Positions 34,131 through 43,309 of a stretch of 64,000 bases of DNA are shown one piece after another. The notes beneath the pieces are model-generated. The model saw only the letters and a list, made by a program, of their open reading frames with translations, was not told where the DNA came from and searched no databases. The position numbers and the translations under genes are program-made. This stretch comes from Rhizobium sp. NZLR1. GTDB lineage: Bacteria; Pseudomonadota; Alphaproteobacteria; Rhizobiales; Rhizobiaceae. The stretch covers positions 439,501 to 503,500 of the forward strand of contig NZ_CP071632.1 in the NCBI RefSeq assembly GCF_017357385.1, written 5' to 3'. Position 1 is the first letter of the stretch, and the number at the start of each line of letters is the position of its first letter.

Positions 34131-35390
34131 ATGAAGTATTTGCTTTCTGCCAGCGCGCTTGCGCTCATCTTCATGGCGGCCCCAATGCAGGCCGAAACGA
34201 TCAATGTCCTGGTCGAAGGCGGCGGGGAGATGCTGCAAAAGGCCGTGGCCGAGAAGTTCACTGCCGAGACCGGCATTGAGGTGAAGTTCTCCGTCGTCCC
34301 CTATCAGGGTGTGTTCGACAAGTTTTCGGCCGAGATTGCTTCCGGTTCGTCGGCCTTCGATGTCGTTGCGATAGACGTCGTATGGAATGCGAAATTCGCT
34401 GGTCATGTCGAGGATCTCTCGCCTCTCTTTACCGAGGCAGTGCGCAAAGCCCTGCCTCCCGCTTTGCTTGCGGACGCCAAAGTTGGCGGCAAGATGATCG
34501 GAATGCCGGCCTGGGCGAATGCCGAGATCGTTTTCTATCGCAAAGATCTCTTCGACAAGCCGGAGGAACAGAAGGCGTTTCAGGCAAAATACGGTTATCC
34601 CCTGGCGCCGCCGAAGAGCTGGCAGCAATGGCGCGACATCGCAAAATTCTTCACCCGGGACACGGATGGCGACGGCAAGACCGATTTCTGGGGCACCGAT
34701 ACCATCGGCACCTTTTCCGAGGAGTGGATGGCGCATGTGCTTCAGGCGGGCTCGCCCGGGGTGATCCTCGACAAGGATGGCAAGGTCATCATTGACAATG
34801 AAGCGCACAAGAAGGCGCTCGAATTCTACATCGCGCCGCACTGCACCGATCATTCCGTTCCTGAAAACGTCAACGAAATCGGTTGGGGCGAAGCTCAAAA
34901 CCTGTTCTATCAAGGCAAGACGGCGATGATGAAATTCTGGGCGCACGCCTACAAGATGACACCTGAGGATTCCAAGGTCAGCGGAAAGGTCGGCGTGGCG
35001 CCGATGCTTGCAGGTGAGGCCGGAATCGCGGCCATTCCCGGTCCCTGGTACAATGTCGTTCCGTCGACCTCCCAGCACAAGGATGCAGCCAAGAAGTTCA
35101 TAGCCTTCGCGATCGCCAACAATGCCCTCGGCATCGAGGCTCCGCTTGGCCTCGCCGCGACGAACTCCGCCTACCGAAGCTATGTCGACAAGCCCGGCTA
35201 TGAGCATTTCACACCGCTCCTCGAAACGCTTGGGGCTCCTGCGACGCAAGGCCGGCCGATGAACGAAAAATATCAGGAAATCGTCGACGAAGCGGTGCTT
35301 CCCGCGGTGCAGCAGGCCCTGACCTGCAAAGCGGATGTCGGCAAGGTCCTGACGGACGCCAAGGAAACGATCGAGGATATCCTCCACTAA
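34131..35390 (+). CDS. Sugar ABC transporter substrate-binding protein
   Basis: A 419-aa periplasmic binding protein of the SBP_bac_1 (MalE/UgpB-like) class. It has a cleavable signal (LLSASALALIFMAAPMQA) and the early strand TINVLVEGGGEMLQ. The GDGKTDFWGTDT segment resembles a calcium-loop-like insertion, and the hinge region is IPGPWYNVVPSTSQHKD. It captures the sugar for the two permeases downstream. First gene of the LacI-controlled operon. The link to a GH91 enzyme suggests a fructose disaccharide anhydride as ligand. Confidence 0.88.
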   Translation: MKYLLSASALALIFMAAPMQAETINVLVEGGGEMLQKAVAEKFTAETGIEVKFSVVPYQGVFDKFSAEIASGSSAFDVVAIDVVWNAKFAGHVEDLSPLFTEAVRKALPPALLADAKVGGKMIGMPAWANAEIVFYRKDLFDKPEEQKAFQAKYGYPLAPPKSWQQWRDIAKFFTRDTDGDGKTDFWGTDTIGTFSEEWMAHVLQAGSPGVILDKDGKVIIDNEAHKKALEFYIAPHCTDHSVPENVNEIGWGEAQNLFYQGKTAMMKFWAHAYKMTPEDSKVSGKVGVAPMLAGEAGIAAIPGPWYNVVPSTSQHKDAAKKFIAFAIANNALGIEAPLGLAATNSAYRSYVDKPGYEHFTPLLETLGAPATQGRPMNEKYQEIVDEAVLPAVQQALTCKADVGKVLTDAKETIEDILH

Positions 35391-35456
35391 CCCGTATCCT
35401 TAACCTCAGCGGGGGACCGAAGGTCCTGCGCCTATCATCAGCTTTCGGAGACGGCC

Positions 35457-36338
35457 ATGTCGGGTGAAGACCGATTTGTGCTCTACATGCTTGCGCCGGC
35501 GCTGGCCATCCTCGGCTTGCTGGTCGCATACCCGGTAGGGCTCCTGGTGTTCGATTCCTTTTTCAAGGTCGATACCATCGCACCCCACATACGAGAGTGG
35601 GTGGGTCTCAAGAATTATGTCGATGCGCTAACCTCGAAGCGCGTCGCCGAAAGCGCCTTTAGAACCGTCCAATATTCAATCTTCGCACTGTTCTTCGAGT
35701 TTACCTTCGGCTTCTGCGCCGCTCTGCTGTTCTCGGCTCTGCCCGGCCAGTCACGTTGGCACCGCACGATCTTTACTCTGCCGCTGATGGTGCCTCCGAT
35801 CGTCGCCGGCCTGCTGTGGCGCTTTCTGCTGGTCGGGAACATCGGCATTCTGAACTACGGACTCGTCCATCTGGGCATCATCAGCGATCCCGATGCGATC
35901 GCGTGGCTTTCCGACGAAGATATCGTCATCTATTCCGTTTCCTTCGCCGATATCTGGTTGACGACCTCCTTTGTCGCGCTCGTATCCTACGCCGGATTGA
36001 CGAACATTCCCAAAGACCTGCTCGAGGCCGCGCGGATCGACGGTGCCAATGCGTTCAAACGGTTCTGGCATGTCACGCTGCCGCTGATGCGCCCGGTGAT
36101 TGCCGTCGTCGTCATCGTGCGCGGGGTGGATGCAGCCAAGACCTTCGACCTCATCTGGATACAAACGCAGGGCGGTCCCAACCATGCCTCGGAGGTGTTT
36201 TCGATGAACATCTACCAGCGCATGGTTCGGTTCGGTGACCTCGGCGAAGCGTCGGCGTCGGGCGCTCTTTTCCTGATGGTCATGATGCTTCTGGCCGCCG
36301 CAGCCTATTGGAAGATATGGAGGCCGGCCCATGCATAG
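35457..36338 (+). CDS. Sugar ABC transporter permease (MalF-like)
   Basis: A 293-aa inner-membrane permease with about six transmembrane segments, from YMLAPALAILGLLVAYPVGL to LFLMVMMLLAAAAYWKIW. The coupling EAA loop reads LLEAARIDGANAFKRFWHVT, followed by LPLMRPVI. It pairs with the next permease, whose start overlaps this stop by 8 bp. Confidence 0.9.
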   Translation: MSGEDRFVLYMLAPALAILGLLVAYPVGLLVFDSFFKVDTIAPHIREWVGLKNYVDALTSKRVAESAFRTVQYSIFALFFEFTFGFCAALLFSALPGQSRWHRTIFTLPLMVPPIVAGLLWRFLLVGNIGILNYGLVHLGIISDPDAIAWLSDEDIVIYSVSFADIWLTTSFVALVSYAGLTNIPKDLLEAARIDGANAFKRFWHVTLPLMRPVIAVVVIVRGVDAAKTFDLIWIQTQGGPNHASEVFSMNIYQRMVRFGDLGEASASGALFLMVMMLLAAAAYWKIWRPAHA

Positions 36339-37167
36339 AGCGCCTCGCCTCAATGCCAGCGGAGTCCTGATTAACGCCGCAGCTCTCGTGCTCGTGCTGT
36401 CCTACGCTCTGCCCTACATCTATCTGTTGATGACCTCCATCAAACCGGCGGCCGATGTTCAGCAGATCCCGCCGAGCTTCTTTCCTGCGGTCATGTCGTT
36501 CGAGAACTTTCGGGCGGTGCTGCAGTCGTCGACCCTGCCGAGAGCTTTCGTCAATTCCCTTTCGGTTGCGGTGCTCACCACCGCGCTCTCCCTTTTGGTT
36601 GCCGTGCCTGCCGCTTACGTTGCCACGCAGTACCGACGCCGGATCACCACGCTTTTTCTGCTTTTTGCCCTGATCACGCGCATGGTGCCGTCGGTGTCGC
36701 TGGGTGTGCCGCTGTTCCAGCTTTTGAAGTCCATGGGTCTGCTTGACACTATTCCAGGGCTTGTTCTCGCCCACACTTCGGCCGCTGTGCCGCTGGCGCT
36801 GCTGCTCATGGCCGCTTTCTTCGAAGGTGTGCCTAAGGAACTCGAAGAGGCTGCCCGCATGGATGGCTGCACGCGATTTCAAGCCTTTCGGAAAATCATC
36901 CTTCCCGTCATGACGGGCGGCATCGCAGTCACCGCACTCTTCACGTTCATCACCAGTTGGAACGAGTTCCTCTACGCACTGCTGCTGACGTCGGAGACGA
37001 GCAAGACGGCGCCGATCGTCATTGCCGAATACAATTCCGTCTACGGGCTTGCCTGGGGCGCGATGACCGCGGCGGCGGTGCTCTATTCGCTTCCCGTCAT
37101 CATCGTGACGCTCGCACTTCAAAAACAGATCGTCGGCGGCCTGACATTCGGCGCTGTAAAGGGATGA
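36331..37167 (+). CDS. Sugar ABC transporter permease (MalG-like)
   Basis: A 278-aa inner-membrane permease with about six membrane segments. The EAA loop is ELEEAARMDGCTRFQAFRKI, followed by ILPVM. The segment TFITSWNEFLYALLL near the C-terminus is typical of MalG-type partners. It is translationally coupled to the preceding permease and followed 10 bp later by the ATPase gene. Confidence 0.9.
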   Translation: MHRAPRLNASGVLINAAALVLVLSYALPYIYLLMTSIKPAADVQQIPPSFFPAVMSFENFRAVLQSSTLPRAFVNSLSVAVLTTALSLLVAVPAAYVATQYRRRITTLFLLFALITRMVPSVSLGVPLFQLLKSMGLLDTIPGLVLAHTSAAVPLALLLMAAFFEGVPKELEEAARMDGCTRFQAFRKIILPVMTGGIAVTALFTFITSWNEFLYALLLTSETSKTAPIVIAEYNSVYGLAWGAMTAAAVLYSLPVIIVTLALQKQIVGGLTFGAVKG

Positions 37168-37177
37168 GGAGGCAGGT

Positions 37178-38320
37178 ATGGCCGGTATCGAACTGCGCAA
37201 CATCAACAAGATCTACGCAAACAGTTTTCACGCCCTTCACGATCTGAACTTCGACGTCAGGGATGGCGAGTTCATGGTGTTCGTCGGTCCCTCGGGTTGC
37301 GGGAAGTCGACAGCGCTGAGGATGATCGCCGGCCTGGAGAGCATCTCCAGCGGCGAACTCAGGATCGATGACCGGGTCGTCAATGATGTCGATCCCAAGG
37401 ACCGCGACATTGCCATGGTCTTTCAGTCCTACGCGCTCTACCCCCATAAGACGGTGCGCGAGAACATCGCCTTTCCCTTGCTGATGGCTGGCCTGCCGAG
37501 GGCCGAGATCGATAGTCGCGTGACCGAAGCGGCGCGCATTCTCGAATTGACGGCATTGCTCGACCGCAAACCGGGGCTGCTCTCCGGAGGTCAGCGCCAG
37601 CGCGTCGCCATGGGACGGGCGATCGTTCGCAAACCGGCGGCCTTCCTGCTGGATGAACCGCTCTCCAACCTTGATGCCAAACTGCGTGTGCAGATGCGGG
37701 CCGAGATCGCCAGCCTGCAAAGAAAACTGAATGTCACCACGGTCTATGTGACCCATGACCAGGTCGAGGCAATGACGATGGGTGACCGGGTGGCGGTGAT
37801 GAAAGGCGGCGTGCTGCAGCAAGTCGACACACCGCAAAACCTGTACAATCGCCCTGCAAACGTCTTTGTCGCCGCCTTTATCGGGTCGCCGTCAATGAAC
37901 TTGTACGAGGCCGTTCTGAATGGAAGGACGCTGACCCTGGGCAACAACAGTTTCGAGATCCCTGACCGGGTTTTCGAATGCCGCCCCTCTCTCGACGGTG
38001 CGTCCAACCGTCAGGTCATTGTCGGTATCCGGCCCGAGCACATGAACGACGCCGCGATCCGGCCTTCTTCGGCCGAGATCTCGGCCCCGGTCACTTTAGT
38101 CGAGGCGCTGGGTTCTGAATCCATGGTGCATCTGCATATCGACGCACCTTGGGTGGATGCCGGCGACCCGGACGCCGTCGCCGACATCGGCAACGAAAAA
38201 GCTGCTGTAGCCCGTTTTTCTCCGAAGAGCACAGTACGCGCAGGTAACATCGCGCGCATCGCTGTCGATGCCGAAGAACTTCACTTCTTTAAACCGGATA
38301 CCCGCACCAGCATCTGGTGA
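37178..38320 (+). CDS. Sugar ABC transporter ATP-binding protein (UgpC/MalK type)
   Basis: A 380-aa CUT1-family ATPase. Walker A is GPSGCGKST, the Q loop VFQSYALYPH, the signature LSGGQRQRVAMGRA, Walker B AFLLDEPLSNLD, and the H loop VYVTHD. A regulatory C-terminal OB-like domain (about 240-380) includes VIVGIRPEHM. It completes the importer whose binding protein and permeases precede it. Some CUT1 ATPases serve several importers, but here the operon has its own. Confidence 0.92.
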   Translation: MAGIELRNINKIYANSFHALHDLNFDVRDGEFMVFVGPSGCGKSTALRMIAGLESISSGELRIDDRVVNDVDPKDRDIAMVFQSYALYPHKTVRENIAFPLLMAGLPRAEIDSRVTEAARILELTALLDRKPGLLSGGQRQRVAMGRAIVRKPAAFLLDEPLSNLDAKLRVQMRAEIASLQRKLNVTTVYVTHDQVEAMTMGDRVAVMKGGVLQQVDTPQNLYNRPANVFVAAFIGSPSMNLYEAVLNGRTLTLGNNSFEIPDRVFECRPSLDGASNRQVIVGIRPEHMNDAAIRPSSAEISAPVTLVEALGSESMVHLHIDAPWVDAGDPDAVADIGNEKAAVARFSPKSTVRAGNIARIAVDAEELHFFKPDTRTSIW

Positions 38321-38511
38321 TGATATTGCCTGGAGAAACACAAGAGTGACTAGTCCATCTATCGGCACCGATTGTCTGCAACTCTTTCGGATCTCCAGCC
38401 AGGATCTTACTGCAAACGCAAAACGAGAACTGGTTGGACGCGTTTGCCCAGACGCCTGGCGAGCAACAAGCCAATCAAGAGCATCAGTCTACTCTCGCTG
38501 TGGAGCAAGAA

Positions 38512-39897
38512 ATGTCCGAGAAGACGTTAACAATGGTTAGCGAAAACTGCTTCGATGTAACGAAGCATCCCGCAGGCAATCCCTATGAGGATATTGGGGC
38601 GGTCATCAATGGCATCATTGCGGATATCAAGAGCAGGCAACCGGTTTCCGATCTCAATGATGGCGGAAAACCTGGAGCAGTTATCTATATACCACCAGGC
38701 GATTATCGTCTTGTTACGCAAGTCGTTATCGACCTGAGCTATCTGAAGATTGTGGGCTCTGGACATGGTTTCACGTCGTCGAGCATCCGTTTCAATGTAC
38801 CCGCAAACGAGCTGACGCACTGGCATGAAGTGTGGCCAGGCGGAAGTCGCATACTCGTGGACACATCTCCGGATGCCGCCCACGGTGAGGCTGCCGGAGC
38901 CGCGTTTTATGTTAAGCGCATCGGAAATCCGCGCATAAGCTCTGTGGAGTTTGCCGACTTCTGCATCGATGGCCTGCACTTCATTGACGATGGTTCGGGG
39001 CAATATGATTCAGAAAATACATACAGGAATGGCAAAACAGGAATTTATGTCGGCAGCGCCAATGACTCAATCCGAATAACGGGGATGGGTCTTATCTATC
39101 TGGAGCATGGAGTGACTGTTCATGATGCAGATGCGCTCGCGGTAGATAACAATTTCATTGCAGAGTGCGGCAACTGTATCGAATTGAAAGGCATGGGTCA
39201 GGCCACAAGAATAGCAAATAATTTTGTAGGAGCCGGCTACAGGGGACATTCCATTTACGCTGAAAATTATGGTGGCATTCTAGTATCATCAAACAATGTA
39301 TTCCCTCGAGGAGCGAGCAGTGTCTATTTTTCCGGCGTCGTCCGTTCCTCGGTCACAGGAAACAGATTCCATTCCTTCTATCCCGGAATGTTGGTTTTTG
39401 CTCATAACTGTTGCGAGAATTTGGTTTCCTCAAATCACTTTTTGCGAGATCGCGAGCCATGGGCGCCCATGCAGAAGTACGACAACGGTTTGGATGATCT
39501 GTTTGGACTTTTGCATATTGACGGCAGCAACAACTCGGTAATCGCGAACCACATCTCGGAAACAATAGATATTCAATATATCAAGCCTGTCGCCGTAAAG
39601 CCTGTGATTATCAAGCTGGTTTCCGGTAGTGGCAATTACATAGCCAATAATCACATTGTGGCCACCACCGAAATATCGCAAATCACTGACGCACCAGACA
39701 GTGCCTGCTTTTCAACACAAGTGGGCGCATTGCTGTCGACTGACAATCTAAAGGCGCTCGAAGTAACGGCAATACTGGTGCAAGAGGGGTCGGTACGCAA
39801 TACAGTCCTGGATTCAGGCCGTGACGAACAGGTTGAGATGGACAGAACAATGAACGCATTCAGGGCCACTCCAGCTCCTGGGAATAGTCTGCGATAA
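38512..39897 (+). CDS. GH91-family beta-helix enzyme: intracellular difructose-dianhydride hydrolase or inulin fructotransferase
   Basis: A 461-aa right-handed beta-helix protein resembling inulin fructotransferases and DFA III hydrolase. Family-like stretches are DIGAVINGIIADIKSRQ, GAVIYIPPGDYRLVTQVVID, IVGSGHGFTSSSIRFN, IRITGMGLIYLEHGVTV, FIAECGNCIELKGMGQA and SSNHFLRD. Glu224 in CGNCIEL matches the reported catalytic Glu; the partner Asp seems shifted by one residue (VDNNF). I chose ATG 38512 with GGAG 7 nt upstream; a TTG at 38434 is possible. Neither start gives a signal peptide, unlike secreted inulin-splitting enzymes. GC content is clearly lower than in its neighbours. Cytoplasmic opening of imported difructose anhydride is the inferred role. 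Confidence 0.82.
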   Translation: MSEKTLTMVSENCFDVTKHPAGNPYEDIGAVINGIIADIKSRQPVSDLNDGGKPGAVIYIPPGDYRLVTQVVIDLSYLKIVGSGHGFTSSSIRFNVPANELTHWHEVWPGGSRILVDTSPDAAHGEAAGAAFYVKRIGNPRISSVEFADFCIDGLHFIDDGSGQYDSENTYRNGKTGIYVGSANDSIRITGMGLIYLEHGVTVHDADALAVDNNFIAECGNCIELKGMGQATRIANNFVGAGYRGHSIYAENYGGILVSSNNVFPRGASSVYFSGVVRSSVTGNRFHSFYPGMLVFAHNCCENLVSSNHFLRDREPWAPMQKYDNGLDDLFGLLHIDGSNNSVIANHISETIDIQYIKPVAVKPVIIKLVSGSGNYIANNHIVATTEISQITDAPDSACFSTQVGALLSTDNLKALEVTAILVQEGSVRNTVLDSGRDEQVEMDRTMNAFRATPAPGNSLR

Positions 39898-40140
39898 AAC
39901 CCGCCGCCAAGACTCGGCCACCGGTTCAAGATCGGCTTGTGCGGCGCTGGCCGGAACATGGGCTGTCGGACCAATAGGAGTTCGCGCCGGCTTTTTTCAA
40001 GTGGATCAATGTCGGGATCGGGTATGACCAGCCGTAGCGACGTCATTCAATTCGAAGGCGTCACAACCTGCTCTACGTAAGCCGCGAGTGTGGGTGCAAC
40101 ATGCTTCCCCGAAACGCTCGCATCAGGACCGCAGCCCCCA

Positions 40141-41687
40141 TCAACCGCGTTGCAAAATCCTGGTGTTGACGTGACCTGCGGTGATCTCCTCGATCGGCAC
40201 TGGTCGACCAAGCAGATATCCCTGGCCGATGTCGCAACCCAGTTCCTGAAGCCGTCGACGCTGGCTCTCCTCTTCGATGCCTTCGGCCGTGATCGTCACG
40301 CCAAGTCCGGCACCGAGAGCGATAATGGCCTTGATCACCTTGTCCTGCTTGTCATTGGTCTCGAACGAGGCGACGAAACTCCTGTCGATCTTGATCTTGT
40401 CGAACCGGTAGTTCGACAGTTGGGAGAGGCTGGAATAGCCTGTTCCAAAGTCGTCGAGAGCAATCCTGACCCCCGCATTCACCAGATCGTCGAGGACGAT
40501 CCGTGCCGTGACGGCGTCCTGGATGATGGCGCTCTCCGTTACCTCAAGCTCGACCCTGTGCGGGGGAAGACCGACATCGCCCAATATCTTGAGAATTCGC
40601 AGGCCCAGCAACCTGTCGCTCAGTTGGATCGGTGAAAGGTTGAACGACAGGACGAGTTCGCTTGGCCAGGAAAGCGCATCGGTGCAGGCGCGCCGAAGCA
40701 GCTGATCCGTCAATTCGACGATCAGGCCGGCTTGCTCTGCCACTGGAATGAATACGCTGGGGGGATGAATTCGCCGGAAGCCGTTTTCCAGCGGGCCAGC
40801 GCCTCGAAGCCGATAATCTTGTTCGCCTTCAGGTCCACGAGCGGTTGATAATAGGGAACGATCTCAGCCTTCCGGATCGCCGCTCGCAGATCCCCTTCCA
40901 TTCGAATCCGTTTCGCCAACTCGTCCTGCATCGAAGGCACGAAGGGCTTCACCAGATCGCGGCCCTGCTTTTTCGCCACAGACATCGCACAGTCGGAATG
41001 TCGAATGACTTGACCGAGGTCATCGCCGTTCTCCGGATAAAGTGCGAAGCCGACGCTGGCGCCGAGATCGACGGCGACACCATTGAATGTGAAAGGCTTG
41101 CCGATCACGCGGACGATGCGGCTGCCCAAAGCGGCAAGATCGGGATTTCCCATGCGCCGCGCCAGAACGACGAACTCGTCTGCACCAATGCGGAAAACGC
41201 GCTCACGGGGAAAGAGGGCGGAGAGCCGCTGAGCAACAATTTTCAGCACCGCATCACCGTGATCGTGCCCCAGCAGGTCATTGACCTTCTTGAAGCCGTC
41301 GAGATCGATGCTGAACACGGCATAGGTTTCCTGTGCCCTTTGATCGATCATCGCCCGCGCGCACAAGGAATCCAGAAATCTGCGGTTGGGCAGCTCGGTC
41401 AGCGTGTCGTGACAGGCAATCCAGTCCACGTTCTTTTCGGCCTGCAGCCTGCGATTAACCTCTCGCGAAAGATCCCGGATCCGCAGCGCGGAATAGATTA
41501 GCCCCAGAAACCCGGAGATGTTGAGGGCGAGGAGCGCGTGGTCGAGCGGGTAGCCGTGATGCTGCTCGATGAACCCATCCAGCCCCTCATGCCAATGGAA
41601 CTGCCAGGATAGGCAGAAAAGCAGCAGGAAGATCGAGATCCAGACCAATATCTCCATCTGGGGTCTGGTTGGCTGGATGCGAGGCAT
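40141..41687 (-). pseudogene. GGDEF-EAL cyclic-di-GMP protein, frameshifted
   Basis: Two minus-strand pieces form one GGDEF-EAL protein. The 5' piece (41687 to about 40760) has two membrane helices, a GGDEF domain with IGADEF (Ala for the second Gly) and the EAL entry GFEALARW. The 3' piece (up to 40743) continues AEQAGLIVELTDQLLRRACT, LELDDFGTGYSSL-type sequence (ALDDFGTGYSSLSQL) and TAEGIEEE. The frame breaks at a run of six C (40759-40764 on the plus strand, as G); one extra base would restore GEFIPP-S-V-F-I-P-V-A-E-Q. It may be a true mutation, a slippage-prone switch or a sequence error. Confidence 0.85.
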
Positions 41688-42200
41688 GGGAACGGGCTCC
41701 TGTTGGGTGAAGAACCATCATGGCCAGTTCGCAGGACCGCATCGTCCCCTAGATATTTCCAACACCGCCACAATTCATTCGGGCGGAATTAAGCGGGCCG
41801 GCTTTTGCCGTCGTTGATCAAGCGCACAGCACCGACCAGCCCGAAAGACTATCTGAACTTCGAACGTTAATGGTGGGTTGCCTGGACGGCGGCGCTGGCA
41901 TTTCGCTGCGCAGAACGGACAGCTTTCCCGCAAACTGGATGGGGTGGCACCGATCTATAGCGTGGCGCAGGCTACTGAAGGGTGGGGGTAACACCCCACG
42001 TGTCCGAGACCATGTAGCCGTTCTGCCACGGATCCTCCGCGTCGACGGAGTATGTATCTCCCAGCGACGAAATGTTTCCTGCCGAGTGAAGCTCAGTGCT
42101 TTCGACCGTCACAAACTGAACTTGCTGATGGATTGGATACAATATGTATGCAACATGGCGATGCCTGCCTGCCTGTTTGGCCAGGCTAGATGGAGGAAAA
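41688..42200. other. 513-bp region between the GGDEF-EAL gene and the reductase gene
   Basis: No complete gene seen. A minus-strand frame at 42130-41972 reads like the C-terminal end of a real protein (GNISSLGDTYSVDAEDPWQN, then a short tail ending PTLQ) but has no 5' part. A perfect ATACA-ATA-TGTAT inverted repeat sits at 42137-42149, 51 bp before the reductase start. Confidence 0.4.
42137..42149. promoter_or_regulatory. Candidate GntR operator upstream of the reductase gene
   Basis: Perfect inverted repeat ATACA-ATA-TGTAT. Similar AT-rich dyads occur before the DapA-family and aconitase X genes of the same cluster. Confidence 0.35.
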
Positions 42201-43238
42201 ATGACTGAGACAGCCACCATGTCGATCAGCCAGCTGCACGAGTTGGTTGAAGCAATCTTTCGGCGGGCCGGGTTGAATGCGGTGCAGGCAGTTGCATTGA
42301 CGAATGTCATTGTGGCTGGCGAGCGCGACGGCTGCAAATCTCACGGCATCTACCGCATCGAGGGCGCCTTGCGCACGGTGAAGGCGGGAAAAGCCAAGCC
42401 CGATGCCATCCCCACGATCGCCCCGCAGGCAAGTTCCGGTATCGTGACGGTTCAGGGGAATGGCGGGTTTGCTAATCCCGCGTTCGAGCTTGGCTTGCCG
42501 CTGGTTGCTCAGGCGGCGCACGCGTCGGGAATTGCGGCGTTGGTTGTCAACGATGTCGTCCACTTTTCTGCGCTCTGGTCGGAAATGGAAGCCCTGACCG
42601 GACAAGGCCTCGCGGCGATCGTCATGTGCCCCAGCTATGCCGCGGTTGCTCCGGCGGGCGGCAGCAAGCCACTGCTGGGGACCAACCCATTCGCCTTCGG
42701 CTGGCCGCGAGTGGACAAGCCGCCCTACGTTTTCGACTTCGCGACATCCTTGGTGGCTCGAGGTGAAATTGAACTTCATCGCCGCGCCGGCAAGCAGCTT
42801 CCCGAAGGCTGGGCAATCGATGCGCACGGCGCCCCGACCACCGATCCCGATGAAGCTCTCGCCGGCGCGATGTTGCCTTTTGGCGGCCATAAGGGCTCGG
42901 CTATAGGAACGATGATCGAACTGCTTGCCGGGGTCATGATCGGTGATCTGACAAGTCCGGAAGTGCTCGATTATCTCGGGACGACGACACTGTCACCAAT
43001 GCATGGCGAGCTGATCATCGCCATGTCGCCGAAAGCGTTTTCGGCGGGTCGTCCGGGTGACCCGTTTGCGCGAGCAGAAGCGCTGTTCGAGGCAATAATC
43101 GGGGGTGGTGCACGGCTTCCCTCCGAACGCCGTTTCGTTGCGCGCGCAAAGTCTGAAAGGGAAGGGATCACCCTGACCTCGGCTGAATTGGAACAACTCA
43201 GCCGCCTTCATGACAAGGGCCTGGATGCCGTTTCCTGA
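42201..43238 (+). CDS. Malate/L-lactate dehydrogenase-family reductase, candidate Delta1-pyrroline-2-carboxylate reductase
   Basis: A 345-aa NAD(P)H enzyme of the Ldh2/DpkA family, which is unrelated to classical malate dehydrogenases. Marks are KSHGIYRIEG near residue 50, VVNDVVHFSALW, LLGTNPFAFGWP and MLPFGGHKGSAI. Members reduce Delta1-piperideine- or Delta1-pyrroline-2-carboxylate to pipecolate or proline. GGAGGAAAA precedes the start. With the aconitase X gene nearby, which can make Delta1-pyrroline-2-carboxylate from cis-3-hydroxy-L-proline, reduction of that product to L-proline is the best inference. Confidence 0.8.
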   Translation: MTETATMSISQLHELVEAIFRRAGLNAVQAVALTNVIVAGERDGCKSHGIYRIEGALRTVKAGKAKPDAIPTIAPQASSGIVTVQGNGGFANPAFELGLPLVAQAAHASGIAALVVNDVVHFSALWSEMEALTGQGLAAIVMCPSYAAVAPAGGSKPLLGTNPFAFGWPRVDKPPYVFDFATSLVARGEIELHRRAGKQLPEGWAIDAHGAPTTDPDEALAGAMLPFGGHKGSAIGTMIELLAGVMIGDLTSPEVLDYLGTTTLSPMHGELIIAMSPKAFSAGRPGDPFARAEALFEAIIGGGARLPSERRFVARAKSEREGITLTSAELEQLSRLHDKGLDAVS

Positions 43239-43309
43239 CGAGGTTTCAACGTGGCATGGGACGAGCAGGTCTCCCGGAAGGAGGACCTGTTCGTTGAAGG
43301 GCTAAGGGA

